Shown here in pieces: positions 1 through 12,280 of a stretch of 64,000 nt of DNA. Below the pieces are notes generated by a model, which saw only the letters and a list, made by a program, of their open reading frames with translations, ran no database searches and was not told where the DNA came from. The translations under genes and the position numbers were made by a program. Origin of the DNA: Epinephelus fuscoguttatus (lineage: Eukaryota > Chordata > Actinopteri > Perciformes > Serranidae); the NCBI RefSeq assembly GCF_011397635.1, contig NC_064772.1:16755035-16819034 (forward strand), in the 5' to 3' direction. The stretch's first letter is position 1, and every line of letters begins with the position of its first letter.

Positions 1-1090
1 TTGTTTTCTGACAGCAGGTGATCCCCAATGACTTTCCATCTCAACAGTCTGAAATTGAAGTTTACAACTCAATATCTGTCAAAATCTCAGCCGTCCACAT
101 CGTGCATGCAGCAAGTATTCATATTATTTATGCATAAAAAACATAAAAACTGTTCGTCTGTGCTATTGTGTAAAAGTCTTAGCAGCTGAGTGTGTCGGAA
201 ATGAAAATCAAAATACTAAAAATATCAAACAAGCTGTCACGTGTTTGTTCCATCTCCATATTAAAAGAAAACAATCGCTGACATTTCCTGTGATCCTCAT
301 CGACCTGTACACACTACAGTTTCTTAATTTTTTGATCATGTAAATATGAATTGAAATACAGAGTGGTTCATTAAAGGGATATTAGATGGTTCATATGTAA
401 ACAAACAATACCTTAATTTGCACACACGTATTTGCATAATACAAAAAGCATGTACAGACAATAGCGTATTGCTTTTGAATGTAGCTTCTGTCATTTCTTA
501 TTTTGTCTCTTTTAAAGTAGTCCTTTATCATGTCCTTAGTATAAAGCCCTTTATCTTTAGCCTGTGTCTTGTTCTGTTGTAATATTGAAATCTCCCCTCT
601 TGGGATCAGTAAGTCATACTGATAACACTTCATTTTATCAGTAAATTCTTCACAACACAGTATAATATATAGTTATATGCAGATGCAAGGGTATTTTTAT
701 GTGGTTTTTAATGTATTTGAACAAATACAACTTCTCTGTCATAAAATATGAAATAATCCCATGTTATTTACATTTTATAGGCACTGTACCAAGAAGGATC
801 AATTAATCCCTTGAAAAGACTCGACAGTCATGACAGGATCCCTGCAGGGATTATATCAACTTATTTAGACAACTCACTTTGTCCACATGACAAAATATGA
901 TTACATTTTGAGAATGGAGTGGAAAAAGGCAGATCATCTGAATGTTCCTGAACTCACCACTCAAAGAAGGGTAATACTAGTATGAAACCATTGAATGTCA
1001 TGCAAACTCAATCACTTGAAGAAATTTTTGGTATCAAACGTTGGATACGTTTCATTTGTATGTTATTACGCAGCAGATAAACAATACTGG
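1..1090. other. gene-free AT-rich stretch
   Basis: No coding region, RNA gene or recognisable repeat is visible here. The short open frames lack any family motif and the base composition is AT-rich, like intergenic or intronic fish DNA. It could be an intron of a gene lying outside the window, but no splice-flanked conserved exon was found. Confidence 0.5.
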
Positions 1091-1139
1091 GGTTAACTTG
1101 TGGTTGGGTTTGGGCACAAAAAACAGGGATTTTGGCTTG

Positions 1140-1680
1140 AAATACCTGGTTTAGGGGTCACAATCCTGGCAAGAAAGCAGCAACATCTTGGTACAAAACA
1201 ACCCCTTTTGGTTTCATTATCTGGGCAGGAGAGCAGCAATGTCATAGTAAAACAATTGCTTTTGGTTTCATTATCCTGGCAGGAAATGGTGTGATGTCTT
1301 GGTAAAAAAAATAACAGCTTTTGGTTTCACTATCCCACCAAGAAAGCAGCAATGTCTTGGTAAAATACTACCACTTTTGGTTTCACTATCCTGAAGGAAA
1401 TGGTGTGATGTCTCGGTAAAAAAATAACGGCTTTTGGTTTCACTATTCCAGCAAGAAAGCAGCAACGTCTGGGTAAAAAACTACCGCTTTTGGTTTCACT
1501 ACCTGGGCAGGAAATGCTGTGATCACTATAAAAAGAAAAACAACGGTTTTTGGGGGCACTAACCCGTGGGAAAAGCAGCAATGTTTCAGTAAAAAACAAC
1601 CACTTTTGTGGCACTGTCCCAGCAGGAAAAGCAACAATGTCTTGCTGAAGAACAATCACTTTTCAAGCCTCAAAAACACT
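1140..1680. repeat. 56-60 bp tandem repeat (minisatellite), about 9 units
   Basis: A unit built around TTTTGGTTTCACTATC and ending in a variable GTCTTGGTAAAA segment recurs with starts near 1206, 1260, 1319, 1375, 1432, 1488, 1548, 1604 and 1660, a period of 54-60 bp. Two sub-types partly alternate, one with AAGCAGCAATGTC and one with AAATGGTGTGATGTC, suggesting a dimeric higher-order unit. The right-hand units are the most diverged. Open frames across this block on both strands are a by-product of the repeat and are not genes. Confidence 0.85.
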
Positions 1681-2990
1681 GGAAACACAGCATTGACTAA
1701 CTAAATCATAACCAAGGTGTAAGGTGTCACACCATCCACTATCTCCTCCACCTCCAGATGACAAGGTCAGGCTTATATACTACATCACTTTAGAAATGTT
1801 GATACAGTATGTATGACACGTGAAAAGGTGATGTATTTGTGATTTGCAGAACATTTTCCTGACCACAAGGCTGCACAGGTGATTATTTAACTCAGCTTCA
1901 ACCAGCAGAAATTGAGCGAGAGTATTCCTTGAAAGACCATTTATTTATTTTGCCTCAGTGATTAACTGGCATTGTCCTGCATGTTCTACACATTCAAGGT
2001 AGACGCTTTTGTTATTGGCTGATGGATGAATGGTGTGTTCCACTTTGACAGGGCTTATTAGTAAGAGTAATGCCTGCTGTCCTGAGGCAACCTCTGGCCA
2101 CCAACTAATTGCATGTGGTGTGTGTGGGACGTGCTGTTTTTGTGCCTACTGTTCGTCATAGCTAATAAGAAGGGCAAGCGCGTCATGCCTGCTGGTTGAC
2201 GTGTGAACACTGCAGCATCAAATCAGAGGAACAACTGTTGCCTCTATTCATATGAAATACATCTGAAAAATGACTTAAGGAGGAATAAATGCATCGTTTA
2301 AATATCTGAATTATTCCTGAGACATAAGCACACGCAGGATCACATTTTCCATGAAGTAAGCATGCAACAGCAACAACATTGTATCCTTTAAATTGAGGTA
2401 AACCTTTCAGACTTTTAGACCAGACTTTCAGACTTTAAAATCTGATCAAGCCATCACAGATCTCTGAATAAGCCGGCCCATCTGTCCCTCTCTTCCTAAT
2501 GGAAATCCCAGTCAATTACATTTGATTCCTCCGTGTGTGATGTGCGAATTCAACCTTCTGTTTCAAACTGAAATTATATGTCAAAATGATGAGCCTGGAT
2601 GAGCTAAATGCATGTGGATCTAATTATCTTTAAAAGAAAACTTTTTTATAATGTCAGAGAAATTGACTAGTTTGTCTCCACTGGTTGACATTAAGTGCAT
2701 TAATTTGTTTCCTGAAAATTGAATGAGGCAGCTGGGGCTTAAAAACTGTGATTTAGGCCAATGAGAAATGCTTTTAGGAACCAAAATTCCTAATTATTCT
2801 CTCAGAGATCTCCATGATAGAATTCTGTGATTTAGTAATTACAGGAAAATAGAAAGGTTTTTTTTATGTTAGTTTATAATTACTTGTTTAGTTTCAGAGG
2901 AAAGAAGAAAACCTCAACTTAAACCCAAGTAAATACAATTTATAATTTGTTTAGCACTGGAAACTTTATTGTACTGTATAGAAAACTGTA
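1681..2990. other. gene-free stretch
   Basis: No gene or recognised repeat is visible. The segment at about 2450-2640 has an unclustered, non-repetitive look and could be conserved non-coding DNA, but that cannot be judged without an alignment. Confidence 0.4.
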
Positions 2991-2997
2991 TACGTAG

Positions 2998-3530
2998 AAA
3001 AGAATGAACGATTTTAGCTTTGTTGTGTCAGTTGGTTGGTCCAACACTTCGGTCCAGACTGAAATATCTCAACAATGAGTTGAATAACGGTGTCCATCCC
3101 TTTATGACCACAGTGTACCCATCTTCTGATGGCTACTTCCAGCAGGATAACGCACCATGTCACAAAGCTCAAATCATCTCAAACTGGTTTCTTGAACATG
3201 ACAATGAGTTCACTGTACTCCACTGGCCTCCACATTCACCAGATCTCAATCAAATAGAGAACCTTTAGGATGTGGTGGAACGGGAGATTCACATCATGGA
3301 TGTGCAGCTGACAAATCTGCAGCAACTGTGTGATGCTATCATGTCAATATGGACCAAAATCGAATGTTTCCAGCACCTTGTTGAATCTATGTCACCAAGA
3401 ATAAAAGCAGTTCTGAAGGCAAAAGGGGTCCAACCTGGGACTAGTAAGGTGTACGTAATGAGTGAATTTCCCAATAAATCCAAGCTTCTTAGACTTATGT
3501 GGTTTGGTACTAATTACAGGAAAAGGTAGA
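2998..3530 (+). pseudogene. Tc1/mariner transposase, 3' fragment
   Basis: The plus-strand frame beginning near 3020 encodes the C-terminal part of a Tc1-type DDE transposase. It keeps the second catalytic aspartate in a QQDNAPCH motif (about 3160-3183) and the glutamate in a SPDLNQIENL motif (about 3238-3267). The next codon, normally tryptophan in this family, is a TAG stop at about 3266-3271; the same frame then continues through 3272-3529 with typical C-terminal sequence. The N-terminal DNA-binding domain, the first aspartate and clear terminal inverted repeats are absent, so this is a 5'-truncated dead copy. It belongs to a different Tc1 family from the copies at 9.7, 11.8 and 55.0 kb. 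Confidence 0.88.
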
Positions 3531-5160
3531 TAAAGGCAACTTATAGCAACTTATTGGAATTAATTAAAAGTGTACCGATTAAACACTGTTTCTATTTTCC
3601 CTGTAAATGCCAAAGAAGGCTATCCTCTTTAGAAACTTTCCATATAAATTTACAGCCACCCATCAGTTCCTTTCTAAGAAATTATAGCAAAGTACAGGAC
3701 TAGTTAAAAAAACTGAATTATGCATGAGGCATGTGGAGATGAAAAGTGCAAAAAGCCACACGCTAAGACATTTGTGTGACGTCATGTGTAGGAAAAATAA
3801 TTTACATAACTTGCTCTAAAGCTACTTTTGTGTAACTGATGATTTGTCAGGTTGATGCCGTCAAGCTGGAGCTACAATTCACTTAATTCAAGTCATGTCA
3901 TTAAATAAAAAATACCACAAAAGCTTTCTGACTGAAATCCAGTCACCTGTGAACTCTACAACCTTTAGACAGGAAAATCTTGAGAAAAAGGACGTTCTGG
4001 TTTTCACCGGTCTGCACCTGTGGCTCTTTACTCAACACAAACAAATTCATTACAGAGCCAGAATTGAATCTGCGCTGTCAGTGCAACAGTTTAGTCGACT
4101 GTGTAGCCACTATTAATGTTTTCAGGTGTGTGATTATATGTCTTCCTGCCATCAGTGCTCAAGCTCCTCCACCAACAAATATACAAAGAGCTTAATTGGC
4201 TCGGTATCCATATGGGCTGCACCTGGCACTCTGCTCAGTCTCCACTCCGCTCACTTTCACATCTGAGGCCCACACTCTGCAGAAATGTCTTCTGAATATG
4301 CTGTGGAACATGTGTCTCCACTGCACTGTGTCTTGTAGTGTTTACAATATTCATAGCTCCCTTTATGATTGATGTTCTTACCAGTGTATAGCACTCTCTG
4401 TCATACCATATAGATATAACTATTTTATATAACTCCCCTGCTTTTAACTTTAAGCCTGGTGGAATAGATTCATATGACATTAACTTGAATTTCTCTGCTT
4501 TTTAACAATATGATAAGGTATGAACAGTTCAATACATTACCACAAAAATCATCTGCATCTTGATGAATGCTGTTAGTTAACCGTAGTCTGGTTTCTGTCC
4601 AACTTTAACCGGAAATCTTCAAAGGAAAACGCAAATTAACATGTGTCTCAACCCACTATTGATAACATTACAAGTTGGCTCATCAAGACCTTTTACCCAG
4701 GCCAGCCTATCTTGCAATGTTCAAAGTGTGTTTTCGGCATTCAGAACATTAGTGTAACTGCAAATTACTCTTGTTCGGGTCCCCACTGGTTAGCTAGTCG
4801 CCACCTCTCTGCATTGCACACTAGACTGGAAGTGCATAGGAGAGCAGGGTTCATATAAGACACTATGAGCACAGCCGAGTGATCACTCTGTTCGCTCCGT
4901 CAGCACTGTTGCTGTTAGCGCTGTTAGCATAACACCACCCCGACTCTCAGCAGCAGGAAGCACAACATGATTTTACCAAGTGGGACATGCTACTGGATCG
5001 ACATCCCACATCTTGTTCCAGGACTAGCACTGCAATCAACCAATCACAGCCCTCTGACATCATCAGTGTGCTGCTTCTGTGCTTCTTTAAAAAAAGCTTC
5101 CAAAATGAAGTAATAAAACTGAACAAAATCCTCAGTAACATTAAATAAAAACCTAATAAA
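3531..5160. other. gene-free stretch
   Basis: No coding exon, RNA gene or confident mobile element is visible. Several short open frames occur (for example 3895-4116, 4643-4858) but none shows family motifs or splice-site context. Confidence 0.4.
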
Positions 5161-5164
5161 CTAC

Positions 5165-5590
5165 TGCAGGGTTAACAAGTTAGCTTGCTAAGTAGGTTAG
5201 CGATATACAAGTGCGCTTGCCAATTGGCTAGAATATTAGCGAGTTAGCTTGCTAACTAGGTAGGCTATGCTAACAGGTAAGCTTGTCTATAGGCTAAAAT
5301 ATTCTTTAACGAAGAATGTGGATATTACCATTTTTCAGTTCCAAGTACCTGTGATTAACAGAATTCCCCTTCTTTTTCATAGCCTATTAAAAACTTACTT
5401 GTTAGTATAGCCCACCTATTTAGCTAATTTTAGCTAATTTAGTTAATTCCCTCCAGATGCCTATGAGCTAACCCAGCCTGGTATAACTTCCAGAGCGTCA
5501 CACACACCCTTCCAACAAGTTGAATGAAAATCGGGCCAGTAGTTTTTCCAGTCCTGCTGACAAACAGATGCACAAACCAAGCTAAATATG
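5165..5590. repeat. GCTAAC/TTAGC-rich block with a dispersed-repeat tail
   Basis: From 5165 to about 5300 short TTAGCTTGCTAACTAGG-like words recur irregularly. The block from about 5475 to 5585 (SEE word GAATGAAAATCGGGCCAGTAG, followed by CCTGCTGACAAACAGATG) has the form of a widespread fish interspersed repeat ending in a CAAACA-type tail. The element class is not determined. Confidence 0.4.
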
Positions 5591-6660
5591 TGACATCCTT
5601 GGTGAAGGTAAACAGCACATTTATTTTATTTATTGGTATTAATTTGCAGAACGTAACAGTCTTGTCATTGTCAAATGGATCTGATCGATAAAAATGTCAC
5701 ATGCTTCATATATGTCATCATTTAGTCACTACCTCTGTTTCCATTATACTCGCATTTTGTTTTTATCAATACACCAGTATCAATACCACAAGTAAAAACA
5801 AATTGGATATGTTCATAAAACCTTTTTCCCAAATTGTTTAGCTTCTTTGCAGAGGAATCTTTGATTTAACTTAGAGTCCAGATGCCTGACTGTCTACCTG
5901 AAGTGTTCCCTCTTGTTGGGAAGTTCCCTCTCTTCATGTATTCCCTCACTGCCTTTAGATAATTCTCCAGCACTTTAATTTGATTATGTTTGCTGTTAGG
6001 TTTATTTTGGACACGTAACTATGATAATCAGAGAAGGGCTCAGACAGCAGAAGTAAGGAGTGTCTTGTCACTGCTCTCAGCAGGTCAGCTTCTTTAAAAA
6101 ATGATTAATTACACCATTGTAATGCAGCCTTGCAAAGTGGGAGGTGAAGCTTGTTCACAGTGATGGATTGACCATAGCTAGTCTCTGGAAGTCTCCACTC
6201 AGTTGCTGCTCAGAACTAAATGAGTTGTAAAGATACCACATAATAAAAATGGACAAAAATATATCTGAACCGTGGTTCACACATGTTACAGTTACAATTA
6301 AAGGGCAGTAAAATGTAATACCAGACATGATCGTAAGTCAAGTAAGTTGAAGGTGGGTGGAGCTATACTGGGAATTACCAAAGTCACCAAACTCAGCACA
6401 TCAATAAGAATGATAAAAGCGTTTATGTCTCTCCTCATGGTACAATCACATTATTAACTATTACATTCTACAAAATGACCCCAACTCATTCATGAAAAAG
6501 TATGATGCAGTTCCACCATGCAAAATACGTTTGCCCCACACCTCCATCACAAAAATATTCTGACTCTGGGAAACACTGAATGCTTATAATAATAGGCTCT
6601 GAATCTGCAGCATCACAACTGTTCTCAGGCTGCAACAATCCCCAAAAACAGCCTGTGAAA
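5591..6660. other. gene-free stretch
   Basis: AT-rich DNA without a supported gene or repeat. Confidence 0.4.
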
Positions 6661-6666
6661 TTCGAA

Positions 6667-7260
6667 GGCCCTGATCACACAGAAAGCGTTTTAGCAGCTG
6701 GAGGCACCTTTTGTGATTGCTTTAAATGGGAATGAAGCTTTTTTGCGTTGTGACGCGCCTCGTAATTCTGTGCTCTAGGCACCTTGCGCTTTTGCTGGAG
6801 TGCTCTGAACTCCGCAAGTTGAAAGAACTTCCACTCAGAGCGGAAAAGCGTCCCACATCACCTCTTTTTTTGTCATCTTTTTTCCCATTGTCCAGTTGGA
6901 TGATTTGAGAGGCAGGCCTTCTGTGGTGGTCACGACAACAAGTTTACAGTTGGTAAACAATGAAGGAGGAAGTGGTGGTAGCAGTTGCTGCTGGATACCC
7001 AGAGCTATACGGCCCGACGATAGACAGCAGGTTATCAAACTGCCCCCGAGTCATCCTAAAATATGCCTGGACACTGCCATCATTGAGGGGAAGCTCCTGG
7101 ACCAACTGGTTGTACTCTCCATGATCCACCCTCTTTTTTAGGGTCTCATGTACCCACACAGATCTCCGTTTCCCTGTGCCCAACAAGCTATTTACTGACA
7201 ACCTCTCACCTTCAACCAGAGCTACAGCAGGTACCCTCTGCCTCAACAGAGGCAATTAGA
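6667..7260 (-). mobile_element. PIF/Harbinger remnant (internally deleted)
   Basis: A terminus-like sequence, GGCCCTGATCACACAGAAAG, starts near 6660-6670, and the minus strand beyond it carries the N-terminal part of a Harbinger nuclease-type ORF (see the pseudogene at 6944-7255). The catalytic part of the nuclease is missing, so an internal deletion has joined the 5' part of the gene to the 3' terminus. The opposite terminus is not evident, so the outer limit is uncertain. Confidence 0.55.
6944..7255 (-). pseudogene. Harbinger (HARBI1-like) transposase, N-terminal fragment
   Basis: The 103-residue minus-strand frame contains a KRRSVWVHETLKKR segment followed by a region around HGEYNQLVQEL and then FRMTRGQFDNLLSIVGP. 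This spacing matches the N-terminal region of PIF/Harbinger nucleases (HARBI1 / ALP1-like proteins of fish), in which a basic VWVH segment precedes the YFRMT-FDxLL motif. After GP the reading frame loses similarity and ends in low-complexity threonine/serine sequence, so the DDE catalytic core is gone. The family assignment rests on motif recognition only. Confidence 0.7.
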
Positions 7261-9090
7261 TACTAAATACTGCCAAATAACTAAAGTAAAGAAATAAACA
7301 GTAGATTGATTACATGGGAAGGTTAAAGTAAGGAGGCAAGTCCGTGGTTGCCTGGCAACAATAAAAAGGTGCAGCAAGCGTTTTTGTTTTTTTTTTTTTC
7401 ACTTTTGGCACTCACACACACACTTTAGCTGCTTATTTAACTTATACTATGGAAAAATACTGTCTGCAGGTAGTATGCAGTCACTTATCACACACTAAAG
7501 CATATATACACTACAGGCAGCGGCATAGGAGAGATAGAAATATGAATCCTCTCTTCACATATATAGAATCAGAACAACAACATCAACTGTATTTAAATGC
7601 ATGTGCTGCAATGTCCTTCATTAATTCACTGGACTCTGCAGCAGCTCGAGGACTGTGGAGGTTGTTCATCAGTGCAATCAGACTCCCTCGGGGTGTTCCG
7701 GCCAGTCCTTGATCATGATTTCAACTGTGGCCTCATTGAATAGGGACCAGCTGAGGAGCATGTGGGGTCAAAAAGAAACCTTGTCCTCATCTGCTCTGGC
7801 ATGCAATGGAATCAAGCTCAGCCAGGTTCTTGATTATTTCAGGTTGTCATCATCTAGAACGTCTTAACGGAAGTCGATTCTGCAACAACGTTAATGGATT
7901 TGAAGCGCTTTTCCCTGTTACCCCACAAGCTGTGTAAATCCTTGGTTTTACACATGCATGTGTTTTCCCCTTTGTGGCCGCACATACAGAAAAGCTTTCA
8001 GTCTATGAAAAGCTTATGTTTAGCAGAATAAAATTCACTGAATATGTAGTTAATAAAATGCCTTGTCATGAAAATGGAACTCTTTAGACTTGGAGTATTT
8101 GATTATTTTGAACTTTTGTCTGAATGTCGTTACCTTTTCACATTGTTTTATCCTGCTCCACTGTATTCTCAGATGCATCCGGTCTCTCTGTTGCACACCA
8201 TGCTATCATTATTCCTCCAGAAGCACTCTCTGGTCATTTAAAGCTCCTGGCACCATTGCAGATGAGGACGATTGGAGCCAAACTCCCCACTGCTCAGCAG
8301 CAGATGCAGCTGATGTCTCGAACCCATGTTTAGATCTAATTGTTCGAGCAGCTGGGCTTTTAGAAATGAGCACTTTATAGCCTCCAAACAAGCCGTCACG
8401 CCTGGAAGTTTTTCTGTGGCGCAGAGAGAAATGACCATCCCTCTGTGGGCTCTCACAGTCTGACTTATTGCATCGTGGCTGTCCATGATGACCCAGTTTA
8501 AGGTTTCCTGTCAGGAGCAAAAATAACAACCTCACTTGAAAACCTAGAGGGGACATGAAATTAAAGAATAGGCAGAGGATCATTCGGTAAAGAAAGGTCA
8601 GGTCTCACCTTCTCTGTATTCTCAGATGAAAAGTGAAAGAAATGACTGTGTAGGACACTGTGGTGGCGATTCCCGGGAGGCCTCTTCTTCATCCTTTTGT
8701 TGTAACTTCAAAGAATATTTCACAGGGGAAGGATCTTTTCTTTCTTCTCCTCCTCCCCTCCTGAGATCAGACAGCTGTGAGGCTGCCTTGAGTTGCTTTT
8801 ATGCTCTGGAGGAGTCACATTGTTCGGCTGCTGCTTTCTTAATCCACCTGATAAGCAGGTGGACTGTGGCTGGATATCAGATCGTAGATAATGAGATGGT
8901 GGGATTAGATATAGTTCACTGTGAGATTACTTGAGAACTTATTTGATGGTTAAAAATACATCATGATCATATACTCAGTGGTCATTAGGTATACCTGTAC
9001 AATCTAATACAATTCAATACAGCAGCTCTGGCATCATTTTTACCTTGTTGTTGATGTTGTTGACATTGTTGGATATATGTGTAAAGACTA
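7261..9090. other. gene-free stretch
   Basis: A T-rich run occurs at about 7382-7402. Open frames at 7449-7712 (plus) and 8209-8583 (minus, 124 residues) show no family motif, no exon context and ordinary composition, so I do not call them genes. 8140-8640 might be part of an unidentified interspersed element. Confidence 0.4.
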
Positions 9091-9094
9091 GTCC

Positions 9095-9250
9095 TTTGTA
9101 ACATTTTGGCTTTGGAACCAAAAGTAACCCTTCAGACATGGTACCTAGACCCTAGGTCCGTTTAGTGTTTCCCTTGCAAACAGTACCCTTAAATGTGGGT
9201 GGGGTTGTTGTCACTCACTGCTCTGTCCGTAAGTTTGCACCTTGTTAATT
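9095..9250. repeat. possible left part of a fish DNA-transposon-like repeat
   Basis: The words GGAACCAAAAGTAACCC and GACATGGTACCTAG are typical of a common GGTACC-containing fish interspersed repeat. Related words (GGTACCCCAACAG, CCATTGGTACCATCC) lie at about 11490-11575, on the other side of the Tc1 element at 9.7-11.35 kb. This would fit one older repeat split by the Tc1 insertion, but the match is weak. Confidence 0.3.
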
Positions 9251-9714
9251 GTCCACAGAACGACTTTTTTTTTTTATTTATTTTTTATTTTCAGAACAAA
9301 ATAGAACAGGCTGCAGTGAGGGTTTCAATGGGATATTTAAAAATAGCAGGTCTGTGCATGTAGTCCTTCTCAGGCAAGCGCAGCTGGCCAGAGCCCGCAG
9401 GAACAACGCTTCACGATGCTTTGTTTTCTCCAAGTGAGGATTAGAATATATGTAGTTCACATAATTAATATAGACTGTTGAAGATCCACCCATTGCTAAA
9501 AGTCTGTGTCATCCAAGAGAGACAGTACAAACTAAAGTAATGGTCAAAGTTATCACATTGAAATTTAAGGTGTGCTGATGGATTTACGTCGTCAACTCAT
9601 GCTTACAAATAAACGTTCCACCTTAAAAGTTGCCGGCAGTCGGCCCAGTGAATTGATTTTTTTTGTCCTCGACTACAGCTGCTGCAAGAGGCAGCAAAAC
9701 ATCCTTTATTTAAT

Positions 9715-11350
9715 AGTTATACAAATATAAACGCACCACTTTTGTTTTTGCTCTCATTTTTCATGAGCTGAACTCAAAGATCTTAAACATTTTCTATACA
9801 CACAAAAGACCATTTCCTCACAAATATTGTTCACAAATCTGTCTAAATCTGTGTTAGTGAGCACTTCTCCTTTGCCGAGATAATCCATCCCACCTCACAG
9901 GTGTGGCATATCAAGATGCTGATTAGACAGCATGAATATTGCACAGGTGTGCCTTAGGCTGGCCACAATAAAAGGCCACTCTGAAATGTGCAGTTTTATC
10001 ACACCGCACAATGCCACAGATGTCGCAAGTTTTGAGGGAGCGTGCAATTGGCATGCTGATTGCAGGAATGTCCACCAGAGCTGTTGCCTGTGAATTGAAT
10101 GTTCATTTCTCTACCATAAGCCGTCTCCAAAGGCGTTTCAGACAGTTTGGCAGTACATCCAACCGGCCTCACAACCACAGACCACGTGTAACCACACCAG
10201 CCCAGGACCTCCACATCCAGCATGTTCACCTCCAAGATCGTCTGAGACCAGCCACCCGGACAGCTGCTGCAACAATCGGTTTGCATAACCAAAGAATTTC
10301 TGCACAAACTGTCAGAAACCGTCTCAGGGAAGCTGATCTGCATGCTCGTCGTCCTCATCGGGGTCTCGACCTGACTGCAGTTCGTTGTCGTAACCAACTT
10401 GAGTGGGCAAATGCTCACATTCGATGGCGTCTGGCACGTTGGAGAGGTGTTCTCTTCATGGATGAATCCCAGTTTTCACTGTTCAGGGCAGATGGCAGAC
10501 AGCATGTGTGGCGTCGTGTGGGTGAGCGGTTTGCTGATGTCACTGTTGTGGATCGAGTGGCCCATGGTGGCGGTGGGGTTATGGTATGGGCAGGCGTATG
10601 TTATGGACAATCTAACACAGGTGCATTTTATTGATGGCATTTTGAAATGTACAGAGCTATCGTGCCGAGATCCTGAGGCCCATTGTTGTGCCATTCATCC
10701 ACGACCATCACCTCATGTTGCAGCATGATAATGCACGGCCCCATGTTGCAAGGATCTGTACACAATTCCTGGAAGCTGAAAACATCCCAGTTCTTGCATG
10801 GCCAGCATACTCACTGGACATGTCACCCATTGAGCATGTTTGGGATGCTCTGGATCGGCGTATACGACAGCATGTTCCAGTTCCTGCCAATATCCAGCAA
10901 CTGCGCGCAGCCATTGAAGAGGAGTGGACCAACATTCCACAGGCCACAATCAACAACCTGATCAACTCTATGTGAAGGAGATGCGTTGCACTGTGTGAGG
11001 CAAATGGTGGTCACACCAGATACTGACTGGTTTTCTGACCCCCCCAGACCCCCCCAATAAAGCAAAACTGCACATTTCAGAGTGGCCTTTTATTGTAGCC
11101 AGCCTAAGGCACACCTGTGCAATATTCATGCTGTCTAATCAGCATCTTGATATGCCACACCTGTGAGGTGGGATGGATTATCTCGGCAAAGGAGAAGTGC
11201 TCACTAACACAGATTTAGACAGATTTGTGAACAATATTTGTGAGGAAATGGTCTTTAGTGTGGATAGAAAATGTTTTAGATCTTTGAGTTCAGCTCATGA
11301 AAAATGGGAGCAAAAACAAAAGTGGTGCGTTTATATTTTTGTTCAGTGTA
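9715..11350 (+). mobile_element. Tc1/mariner element with about 280-bp terminal inverted repeats
   Basis: The left arm (about 9718-9995) and right arm (about 11063-11348) are near-perfect reverse complements. Examples are ATATAAACGCACCACTTTTG on the left against its complement at 11320-11335, and AAAAGGCCACTCTGAAATGTGCA at 9970 against its complement near 11066-11090. The outermost bases of the left arm have lost about 8 bp relative to the right end (TTGTTCAGTGTA). The element holds one transposase gene on the plus strand, broken by two frameshifts. Total length of about 1.63 kb is normal for fish Tc1 elements. Confidence 0.93.
10011..10975 (+). pseudogene. Tc1-type transposase, two frameshifts
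   Basis: The first segment, 10011-10634, starts with ATG and gives 207 residues. It has an N-terminal paired-like helix-turn-helix region (residues 1-60), then a second DNA-binding part rich in arginine, then the first catalytic aspartate in LFMDESQF (about residues 148-155) and the glycine-rich GGGGVMVW box. A frameshift near 10605-10620 moves the coding into the frame containing TQVHFIDGIL. A second near 10650-10660 moves it into the frame of 10688-10975, which holds the second aspartate in QHDNARPH and the glutamate in SPIEHVWD. All three catalytic residues therefore survive at DNA level, with DD34E-type spacing, but no single frame encodes the enzyme. It ends at the TGA at 10973-10975, just inside the right inverted repeat. 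Confidence 0.9.
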
Positions 11351-11790
11351 GTTTACTAATGTAAAACTCCACGGTATGAACAGTGGTTACAAAACCAGCC
11401 ACAACTCAGCCCTGAGCAAGAGTTGCCGTCCGCTACTGACCAATCAACAGACTGCAGTGTTCACAACTCCACCTTTTAGTACCAGATCTGTGTGCCAGGT
11501 ACCCCAACAGAGTGGTGACCAAAAGTGGGGATGGTGCTTAACATTTCCATTGGTACCATCCACAACTTTTTACAGTGGAAACACAGAAAAGCAGACTGAA
11601 CTGAACTGAACTGAGCTGAACTGCAACATACTGCTCAGTGGAAATGGGGCTTAAATGAGACCATCATTTACAAAATGAACATCTTGTTGTACTGAAGGGG
11701 AAACTAGTGATTGAGACTATAAACTCATTAGGAAAATGTTTAGTAAAGTAATAAATCAAGTGAGAAGTACTGTATTTACTGTATTATAGT
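11351..11790. other. gene-free stretch with repeat traces
   Basis: A short CTGAACTGAACTGAGCTGAA tandem (about 11598-11622) and the GGTACC-type words noted above are present. No gene is seen. Confidence 0.35.
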
Positions 11791-12280
11791 TATTTTGCAA
11801 ACATTTTGGGCACCCCTGACCAAAATTGTGTTCACTGGGAATAGTTAAGTGAGTATAAGGTAAACTGATCTCCAAAAGGCATGCAGTTGAAGATGAAACA
11901 TGCTTTTCAACATTTTAAGCAGGATTAGAGTGTTATTGGTTTTGTACAAATTTGAGTGAAAAAAGGAAAGGAGCACCATGCAAAAGTTTGAGCACCCCAA
12001 CACCCCAAGACATTTTACCAGGGTCTCAGACCTTAATTAGCTTGTTAGGACTTTGGCTTGTTCACAGTCATCATTAGGAGAGGCCAGGTGATGCAAATTT
12101 CAAAGCTTTATAAATACTCTGACTCCTGAAACCTTGTCCCAACAATCAGCAGCTATGAGCTCCTCTAAACAGCTGCCTAGCACTCTGACGATTAAAATAA
12201 CTGAAGCCCACAAAGCAGGAGAAGGCTATAAGCAGATAGCAAAGTCTTTCCAGGCAGCTGTTTCCTCAGTTTGATAGTAA
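11791..12280 (+). mobile_element. Tc1/mariner element, 5' half only
   Basis: The start TATTTTGCAAACATTTTGGG, followed by CACCCCTGACC, has the form of a Tc1 terminal repeat of the GGGCACCCC group. The same word recurs internally as CAAAAGTTTGAGCACCCC near 11982. A short transposase start follows at 12155. The 3' half and right terminus are missing. Confidence 0.72.
12155..12274 (+). pseudogene. Tc1 transposase N-terminal remnant
   Basis: ATG at 12155 opens a 39-residue frame (SSSKQLPS... EAHKAGEGYKQIAKSF) that resembles the first helix-turn-helix of Tc1 transposases, where a KAG-GYK-IA motif marks the recognition region. It runs into TGA at 12272-12274. No further transposase domains follow, so this is a truncated copy of a family different from the neighbouring 9.7-11.35 kb element. 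Confidence 0.65.

Noticed and set aside
1271-1659. Overlapping minus-strand ORFs with repeated KPKAVIF/CCF words
   Set aside because: Produced by the 56-60 bp tandem repeat; the peptide repeats simply follow the DNA period.
1140-1680. CRISPR-like array
   Set aside because: Units are contiguous diverging tandem repeats without unique spacers, in a vertebrate genome.
8209-8583. 124-codon minus-strand ORF
   Set aside because: No family motif; overlapping frames on both strands are equally open, suggesting chance.
9999-10949. Minus-strand ORFs over the 9.7-kb Tc1 transposase
   Set aside because: Antisense shadows of the transposase gene.
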